Shown in pieces: positions 57,248 through 64,000 of a stretch of DNA of 64,000 nt. The DNA is taken from positions 14,168,626 to 14,232,625 of the forward strand of contig CM070624.1 in NCBI GenBank assembly GCA_036346255.1, given 5' to 3'. A program made the position numbers and the translations under genes. This DNA comes from Ampelocalamus luodianensis (taxonomy: Eukaryota; Streptophyta; Magnoliopsida; Poales; Poaceae). The notes beneath the pieces were generated by a model that worked only from the letters and a program-made list of their open reading frames with translations, was not told where the DNA came from and made no database searches. Each line of letters starts with the position of its first letter. The first letter of the stretch is position 1.

Positions 57248-58710
57248 CTATTCATCCAATGATGAACATATGCGAAGATCATATATCTCCCCCTCAAGAC
57301 AACGACTTTTTTTTTGTCTTCTCATGCCAATACTGCCGTCAAGTTTCTCAAAACTCGGTCCTGACAAGGCCTTAGTAAACAAATCCACAAGATTCTCACT
57401 TGATCGGATTTTCTGTATTTCTATATTATCATTTTCCTGATGCTCATATGAGTATAAATGTTTAGGGAGTATATGTTTTGTCATATGCGTTTTGACATAG
57501 TTATTCTTCATTTGTGCAATGTAAGATGCATTATCCTCATGGAGGACTGTACGAGTTTTATCCACCTCTACACCACAAGACTCTTGGATATGGTGAATTA
57601 ATCTTCTAAGCCATGTGCACTCTCGGGTTGTCTCATATAATGCAATGTGCAATCATCTCAGCACAATTAGTCGACGTAGCAACAATCGATTGTTTTACAA
57701 ATCTCCAAGAGATAATTGTAGAACCACTTAGAAAGACGTATTCAGTCTATGACTTGGTGTTGTGGGGATCAGAAAGATAGCCAGTGTCTGAATAACTGTT
57801 CAACCTTATATCTTGACCCCTGGGATAAAAGAGTCCAAGATTAGTTGTAGCCCTAAGGTACCTGAGGATTCCCTCAATTCCGTTCCAATGCCTCTTCGTA
57901 GGCTCAGAACTATATCTTACCAAATAATTTACTGCAAATGCAATATCAGGCCTGATATAATTGGCAAGTTATAACAATGCTCCAATACTACTTAAATAAG
58001 GGGTTTCGAGCCCTAATGTATCATCATTCTCTCGTCTAGGTCCATATAGATCTTTCTCCACTTCTAGCTACCTAACGATCATGGGTGTACCCAGTGGATG
58101 AGATTTATTAAGATAAAATCTCTCCAACACTTTCTTGGTGTAGGTGGTCTGATGCAGAAATATGCCTCCATGCAAATTTTAAATCCGCAACACGAGACAG
58201 TATTTGGTTTCACCCAAATCTTTCATCTCAAATTCTGTCTTTATGTATGAGTTCGCTTCAAGAATGTCTTTCGTGTTTCCTATTATGTTCAAGTCATCAA
58301 CATACATAGAGATGATGAAAAATCCATTCTTGGATTTGTTTATTAACACGCATGGACAGACTTCGTTGTTTATGTACACCTTTTGTAAAAAAAAAAAATA
58401 CTCAGTCGGTTATACCACATACAACTTGACTGTTTCAACCATTTGGAATCTACATGAAGATTTTATAATCTAGTGACCCATACAAATATGTAGTCACGAC
58501 CTCCATAAGTTTCATTTTCAAATTCATTCATGTTGCTATAGCTATAAGGTATCGGAATGTTGTGCCATCCATTACAAGAGAGTAAGTCTCATAGAAATCG
58601 ATATCAGATCTCTGCGTGAACCCTTGTGATACTAATCTCGCTTTGTATCTCACCACTTCATTATGTTCATTCCCCTTTCTTATGAACACTCATTTGTGTC
58701 CAACATGAAC
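57248..58710 (-). pseudogene. Copia pol remnant (RT and RNase H), cut by a CACTA insertion
   Basis: From 58710 downward the minus strand reads NEHNEVVRYKARLVSQGFTQ, then (58379-58179) VCPCVLINKSKNGFFIISMY and VDDLNIIGN with the catalytic YVDD. At 57652-57248 follow RECTWLRRLIHHIQESCG, LHEDNASYIAQMKN and DLFTKALSGPSFEKL (RNase H). The lineage looks like the Retrofit/Hopscotch type. Multiple frameshifts and stops separate the pieces. Homology stops abruptly at 58711, where a CACTACTAC terminus begins. Confidence 0.85.
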
Positions 58711-58711
58711 A

Positions 58712-59280
58712 CACTACTACACATAAGGTCATTACAGACGGTTCTAAACCATCATCACAGACAGCTTTTGAACTATCTGAATTTATGTGTCTGTGATGAC
58801 AGGATCATCATAGACGGTTTTCAAACCGTCTGTGAAAAAAGCTATCACAAACTAGAACCGTCTATGAAAATAGACTATCACAGACGGTTCTTGTTCAGAA
58901 CCGTCTGTGATATAGTCTATTTTCACAGACGGTTCTTGTTTAGAACCGTCTGTGATAGTTTTTTCTATTGCAAAAAGAACTAAATGTATAGAACTTCAAC
59001 CTATAGAAGATGTCTTAGACTAAATCATGGATTCATGGATACACTCATACACATACACTGCCTCCCAAGCCTCCCAAACATGAATACACTCATACACATA
59101 CGCTGCCATTCATGGATACACAAGCTCATAGTCATATACACAAATGTGGACATGAATACACTCATACACATACACTGTCATTCATGGATACAGAAGCTCA
59201 TATATACAAGTTCATAGTCATATACACAAATCTGGATATGAATCTAACATAAGCACATATACACAAGTAACAACAGAACC
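58712..59280. mobile_element. CACTA element terminus inserted in the Copia pol
   Basis: CACTACTACACATAAGGTCA is followed by an array of ACAGACGGTT / AACCGTCTGTGA palindromes to 58965, the same motif family as the CACTA at 24.5-28.1 kb. Then come repeated CATGAATACACTCATACACA and ATTCATGGATACA units (59030-59200). The opposite terminus (TAGTAGTG) was not found, so the element is truncated or interrupted. Confidence 0.75.
59030..59215 (+). repeat. Imperfect repeats inside the CACTA piece
   Basis: AATACACTCATACACATAC occurs three times, ATTCATGGATACA three times and CATAGTCATATACACAAAT twice, arranged as about 60-75-bp units. Confidence 0.8.
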
Positions 59281-59349
59281 TCATATACTAGAGACATCGA
59301 CGTTGGAGGAGAGAAAAGGGAAGGGGAGGGAGAAACGGAGGAGGTGGCC

Positions 59350-62330
59350 CGTGGGCCGTTTAGGCATGGTAGGCTGTGCGTGGCACGGCACGGCCCGAGT
59401 AGAATTTGCCCGTTGGGGCCATTTTAGTCCTTGTGAGATAATTTGGCATGACACGGCCCATTTTGCCCATTTAGCCCGTAATATTCGGATTTTCAAAAAA
59501 TCCAACCATTTTTTAATCGTTTGGGACTTTGAAAATAACAAAAAAATTTTTTTTAAAAAATCCCAAAATAATTTTCTATAAATAGCCACCATACCCCCCG
59601 GCAAATTTGCACAACCATTTTTTCAAACACCATTATGTTGTGCAAATTTAAATTCCATGTGAGATAAGTTGACAAAATTCAAAAAAAAATGTGCTAAATT
59701 TTGGAAATTTCAAATTCTAGTAGCAAGTCAGCAAAAAAGGTACAATATTACGTTTTTGGATATTTATTATTATTATTATTTGTGATGCTAAGATGAAAAT
59801 AATAATAGTGTTAGTTTCATTTTTGCCATTTTCGTTATGAAAAATTACGATAGTTTTGCTATTGGTGATTACAGACTTTCACCAGAGGAAGTTGCATCCA
59901 TGGAGGCTACGGCTGCCTCAAACTAACTGTAGTTGTTACCGAAAGGGCAAGACATAGTTCCGTCATCAGGATCCACGGAAGAATCTTTGTCAACGACCAC
60001 TAGAGCAAAGAGGTTGACGCCGTCTATATTAGGAGTCTGGTAGAATTTCAACAGGACAACCAAGCCAGATGCACAGGAAAATGAGGTACTATATGTTGTT
60101 TGCAAAATTTGTCGCAATGACTTGTCTGCAAAGTCTTCAGGTGGAATGAAGCACTTGCTTAGGCACACTACAAGATGTAAGGCCAAGCAAGGATTGATGA
60201 TGAGGTAGATGTAGTTGCAGTACAACCACGACGGTGCGATACGTAGCTGAGACTACGATCCTAAGGTAGCCCGTCAATCTCTCTATCGTTTACGTTAGAC
60301 TTTGGGAAGTCTACTACTTTTTAAAATTACATTAGGACTACGTATAATCCTAGATTTCCAATCATATCTAGACAGACAATAACTAAAGATCTAGTAAAAT
60401 ACTGCAAGGAACGCCATGATAAATTAAATAATCTATTTAGTGTGTGCATATTTTCAATGGCCCTGACCTCGGACATGTGGAGTCATTGGGCTAGGGAGGA
60501 TTATCTTAGTGAAGTTGCTCATTTTGTTAATGACGACTAGGGAATGGAGAAAATAATTATAGGTTTTAAATTAATTAATGTAACACACACGGATAAGAAT
60601 ATTGCAGACTGTATTATCAAAGTAGTGGAAGACTTTGGCTTTACAAACAAATTATTCTCAATTACTTTAGACAATGCCGCTTCGAACTCTAGGGCCATGG
60701 ATATTCTTACTCCAGTATTGAGTATATACGCCGATTCCTTCTTGCTATATCAGCGATGCGTCTGTCATATTATTAACCTTATAGTCAAATACGGTTTGAA
60801 GAGGTTGACTTCATATATTAAAGATTTTTACAATGCAATATCTTACTTGAATAATTCTAACGTAAGAATAGCAACATATAAGAACTTCTGCAGAGCTATG
60901 GGTGTACATAAAAAAATTGGTTTGGACATGCCAATAAGATGGAACTCTACTTACTTGATGCTTAAGAGTCTTTTACCATATAAGAGCATCTTTTCTGTTT
61001 TTATTCAAATGCACTATTAGAGCACTGACGATACTGTACTACTGACTGAGCAACATTGGTTCGTTGATGAGAAGATACTTCAGTTTTAGAATTTTTTTTA
61101 TGAGGCCACTGTTGCTTTGTCTCCTATCTATTATCTATCATCTCCTATTATTATGCATAGTATTTTACAGATTGCTAGTCAATTGAAAACTATGAAAATG
61201 ACATAGTTTTATGTGAGGCTATTGTTGCTATAAAAAGTAAATACCTTAAATATTATAGACAAATCCATTTTCTATATGCATATGCATTTATTTTATATAC
61301 TAGAGCAAAAAATCAAGGATTTCTTGATGTTCTTGATCTTCTTAGTGATGCTACAGGCCTAGACTATTCTAACTATTTTGCAGATGTTCGTTCTCGGTTA
61401 CATGAGATTTTCCAAAGGTATGAAAATAAGTTCCAGGGAATTCGCTTGCAACAACCTCCACTAACACCCACCTCAAGTAACAAGATAAATTTGTGGAGCA
61501 AGATCTATGGTGCGGGCTCTTCCTCCAGGCCCAGGTATTCTTCTTCTATGGCAGCACCTTCTCAACCAAGACCATCAACCTCTCACCCAAGGAGTAGGGA
61601 ACTATCCTCCTATCTGGACATCGATACGGTGAATTTCAATTCAGAAAGCTTCGAAATTTTGCAATGGTGGTATAATCATAAGTTAACATATCCTATACTA
61701 TTCATACTTGCACGTGATGTGTTATCTGTTCCTATCTTGATAGTTTCCTCTAAGTCTACTTTCAGTCTTTCTGGAAGAATATTGGAGGAGAGAAGAACAC
61801 GTCTCACGAGTGAGATGGTGGAGATACTTCTAACTGTGAAGGACTGAGAACAAACTGATTCACAAATACAACACTCTATGGAAAATCCAGAGTTGCTAAA
61901 AGTGTTCGAAAATCTGTATCTAAACAATGACACTTAGAACAAAGATGTATGTAGAGCTATAGATTGTACTCGTTTTCTTTTGCCAAGGTTTTCTCATATT
62001 GAGTTTTTACTTGGCAAATAGTTTAACGAGACATCCATTTGAACATTAATAAAGCTCTTTATTATATTTTAAATATGCTTGTCTCATTTTTTTATAATTT
62101 TCATGTGTATTAATGAATTCTACACATTTTTATGATTTTTTTGGATTTTTTTCTATTTTTTATTTTCAGGCCTAATGGGCTAAGTGGTCTGAACTTAGCC
62201 CGTTGGGCCAAATGGGCTTGGGCCGTCACAACACAGCATGGCACATTTAATTCGTGGGCCAAAATAGGCCATCCCAACATGGGCCCATGTCGTGCCTTGC
62301 CAGGCGGCCCATCTGGTCACCACTATCTCG
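59350..62330 (+). mobile_element. hAT transposon with degenerate transposase
   Basis: The left end (GTGGGCCGTTTAGGCATGGT) and the right end read on the minus strand (ATGGGCCGCCTGGCAAGGCA) are similar as terminal inverted repeats, with GGCACGGC/GGGCCATTT-rich subterminal text on both sides. The transposase remnant lies between on the plus strand. The 8-bp target duplication could not be assigned, so both limits are approximate. A (TTA)n run is at 59764-59780. Confidence 0.75.
60085..61847 (+). pseudogene. hAT (Ac/RICESLEEPER-like) transposase remnant
   Basis: In order on the plus strand: a BED zinc finger (CKIC...MKHLLRHTTRC, from 60101), a region KYCKERHDKLNNLFS...MWSHWAREDY (about 60395-60500), and an open piece from 60544. 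That piece has ITLDNAASNSRAMD (the second catalytic Asp region), YQRCVCHIINLIVKYGL and MPIRWNSTYLMLKSL. After 61020 comes the C-terminal dimerisation domain (61446-61847), with RELSSYLDIDTVNF, EILQWWYNH, LARDVLSVPI and SGRILEERRTRLTSEMVEIL. The finger, core and C-terminus lie in three different frames, with an in-frame stop at 60538 and another at 61018. Inactive. Confidence 0.88.
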
Positions 62331-62903
62331 CGTATGCAAAAGGGGGAAACCCAAAGGTCCTCAATAGAGGGGAATGGTGGCAATCATATTAATGTGTCCT
62401 TGTTGCCTTAAAAAAAGTCATCTCTTATTACATGGGGCAAGCCCCTATTTACAGTGTCCTAAACAAGTTATAGGGAGATTATGATTCTACTCCTAAAAAT
62501 GCCCCAAGCTACCAGGAGCTGTAAAGTCTTTATGTCTACCTAGGCATATCCTCTGGTGTACGATGCGCCTCCCTGGACCTGTCCACCGCGCTTGTACTCC
62601 TTCGATCCATCAATAGCCTTGCTCCCCTTCGTTCCCAGTAGGGGCCCTGAGCGGGGACTCCTTGGGCCCCCCTTGCTCCCTGCAAGGTGGTTGGGACTGA
62701 GGGCCCTTGGGGCCCCCTCGCTCAGGGGTGCAATATCCCTCGACTCGACGCCTTCGATAGCCCTCGTGCGCCCCTCGTCAAGGCCGCGGTGCACCCCTGG
62801 TTTGGCGCCCTTGGTGTCCTTAGCTCACCCTCACGTTGTGCGAGGGATGCGTTGGTGGCCTTTGTCATGGCCTTCGGCGGTCTCCTTGGGGCCTTCGCCA
62901 GAT
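62331..62903. other. Between hAT end and LTR; possible retroelement internal DNA
   Basis: AT-rich to 62530, then GC-rich with frames open on both strands (62540-63056) that match no family. It is adjacent to the internal side of the minus-strand LTR at 62904 and may be internal sequence of that element. Confidence 0.35.
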
Positions 62904-63153
62904 TGTTGGGGACCGGTGGACCGCCCCTACGACAACAAGAACATAACGATGTTGGCTCAGTCATCTCTTTTTATTAATTTTTTTGTCTGCAGACTGTGTG
63001 TACGCTATATGCTCCCTTTATATAGGAGTAAGATGTCTCTCTTTGTATATGAATAAACAATATTTGACTAATTGGCTTTGTGGGCGACAGTCCCTAATGA
63101 GTCTTTATTTAGGTAAGATGTCCACAAATAAATCGGAAACCGGCCCGTATACA
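62904..63153 (-). mobile_element. Copia-type LTR, about 250 bp
   Basis: Read on the minus strand it begins TGTATACGGGCC, has a TATA box at about 63014-63024 (CTATATAAAGG) and ends GGTCCCCAACA. Its first 100 bp (TGTGGACATCTTACCTAAAT ... CCCACAAAGCC) resemble the 3' LTR region near 56980-57050. It could be the 5' LTR of the same old Copia element whose pol lies at 57.2-58.7 kb. Confidence 0.55.
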
Positions 63154-64000
63154 ACGAATTCTACTAGTGCAGATCTTGGGGGCTCTCTTTCGCTTGCAGG
63201 CACGCCCTCTCTCTCCAGAAATGTTCCAGACCGGCACGGAAGCCACCATGTTTTACTTCCTGTCTAGGCTTTTTTCCGGGTGGCATGCATCATCATGCAC
63301 GCCAGGATCGCCAGCCGAACCCCACACACTACACTCGTCGCTATCCCGTCCGGAGGATAATTCCGCTACTGCGAGCCATTAAACTTCACATTTTTTGCAC
63401 CGATTTGGGCAACCCATTTATGGTCTCTGGCTCTCTGCTGCGTGCCTGCGCGTCGCTCCATCCATGGTGAGCCTACGACCGGCTGTAGAGTATACTACTG
63501 CTGCATGCATGCATGGGCCGGCCCTGCAGTCTCGTCGTCTGCCATGGCGATCTTGCGGCGATCTCTGGACGAGTTCCGAGGGAAATCTTCCGTGCCTTGC
63601 CATCGCTCTCATGACATATTCTCAGGTCAACTGCCAAGGAGTAGTGAGTAGTTACTCCCTTGCCTCCTCCTGGTGAATGAAGAGAAGTTAATGGAAACGC
63701 TGGAGTAGGTTTTGAGGGAAATTCTTCGCTCAAATTTTGTAACTGGTATAAATTAAGGATAATGACAGGAGTAATGTCCTCCGATTCCGATGCAGGTATA
63801 CAGCATGCAGACCTGTAGGCGGACAAAAGATTGGGATCGTTCAGCAGACCAGAGTTCAGGCTAAAGATTGGAATCATACCAAAAGAAGCACAGACAAAAA
63901 AAAAGAACTAGTACCTTTTGGTTTTGAGATGACAAAAGAACTACCCTTTCCAGTAGATTAGACGGACAGGTCTAGGCGCAAGTAGAGGTAGACCCACTTG
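63154..64000. other. Window end, nothing recognised
   Basis: Several short open frames but no domain, splice pattern or repeat that supports a gene. Confidence 0.5.

Noticed and set aside
62556..63056. 166-codon plus-strand frame
   Set aside because: Pro/Leu/Arg-rich low-complexity translation crossing into an LTR; no family match.
1..64000. CRISPR array, operon or prokaryotic features; tRNA and rRNA genes
   Set aside because: The window is plant nuclear DNA. Repeats seen are transposon or tandem repeats, and no tRNA cloverleaf or rRNA segment was noticed by eye; a tRNAscan run would be needed to exclude decayed copies.

Overview
This is plant nuclear DNA from a grass (Poaceae). Coding exons are GC-rich, introns have canonical GT-AG borders, and most of the window is transposable-element sequence of types common in grasses: long-LTR Gypsy-like elements, SIRE/Maximus-type and other Copia elements, CACTA elements with ACAGACGGTT subterminal arrays, hAT, Helitron ends and MITEs. 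The species cannot be named from the sequence.

Three cellular genes look largely complete, all on the minus strand. (1) 37425-42522: a wall-associated receptor-like kinase with two extracellular galacturonan-binding-type modules, an EGF-Ca module, one membrane helix and a full kinase. Its signal-peptide/start region has been scrambled by small duplications. (2) 45647-47996: a seven-exon RETICULATA-RELATED (DUF3411) chloroplast envelope protein of 390 aa. (3) 54162-54976: a five-exon type-A cytokinin response regulator of 134 aa. I assembled the last two exon by exon; they are in frame from ATG to stop. The three genes show no sign of a common pathway.

Layout. 1-6640: decayed minus-strand Copia (SIRE/Maximus-like). 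6740-8915: GC-rich piece of a second minus-strand LTR element. 8916-17021: plus-strand Gypsy-like element with a truncated 5' LTR, a gag remnant, no recognisable pol and a 5.6-kb 3' LTR. 17022-18960: no gene seen. 18966-22385: three-level nest, an LTR inside a MITE inside a MITE. 22396-22860: another MITE, an 80-bp tandem duplication and a scrap of a WAK kinase domain. 24464-28121: CACTA element carrying a captured F-box/Sel1-like/MYND-like gene and a 540-bp palindrome. 28655-28951: fragment of a yellow-stripe-like transporter. 29239-30751: Copia-type LTR. 31205-31475: two Helitron 3' ends, tail to tail. 32479-36390: unidentified exon-like pieces and a doubly truncated CSLC glucan synthase fragment, split by a complete 1.36-kb LTR retrotransposon (33456-34811, target-site duplication GAAAG). 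37.4-42.8 kb: the WAK-like gene, with a solo LTR (duplication CAAAT) in its first intron. 44384-45133: non-autonomous TIR element. 45.6-48.0 kb: DUF3411 gene. 50556-53290: 2.7-kb solo LTR (duplication TGTTT), related to the Gypsy-like LTR at 11-17 kb. 54.2-55.1 kb: response regulator and promoter. 56.8-63.15 kb: old Copia element broken by a CACTA end and a hAT element.

The most unusual items are the compact LTR element whose LTR hairpins differ only by compensating changes, the long palindrome in the CACTA element, the scrambled WAK start, and a GGTCGTA-type motif recurring in three separate repeats. No entirely new gene system is evident; the novelty is in gene-fragment capture and element architecture.
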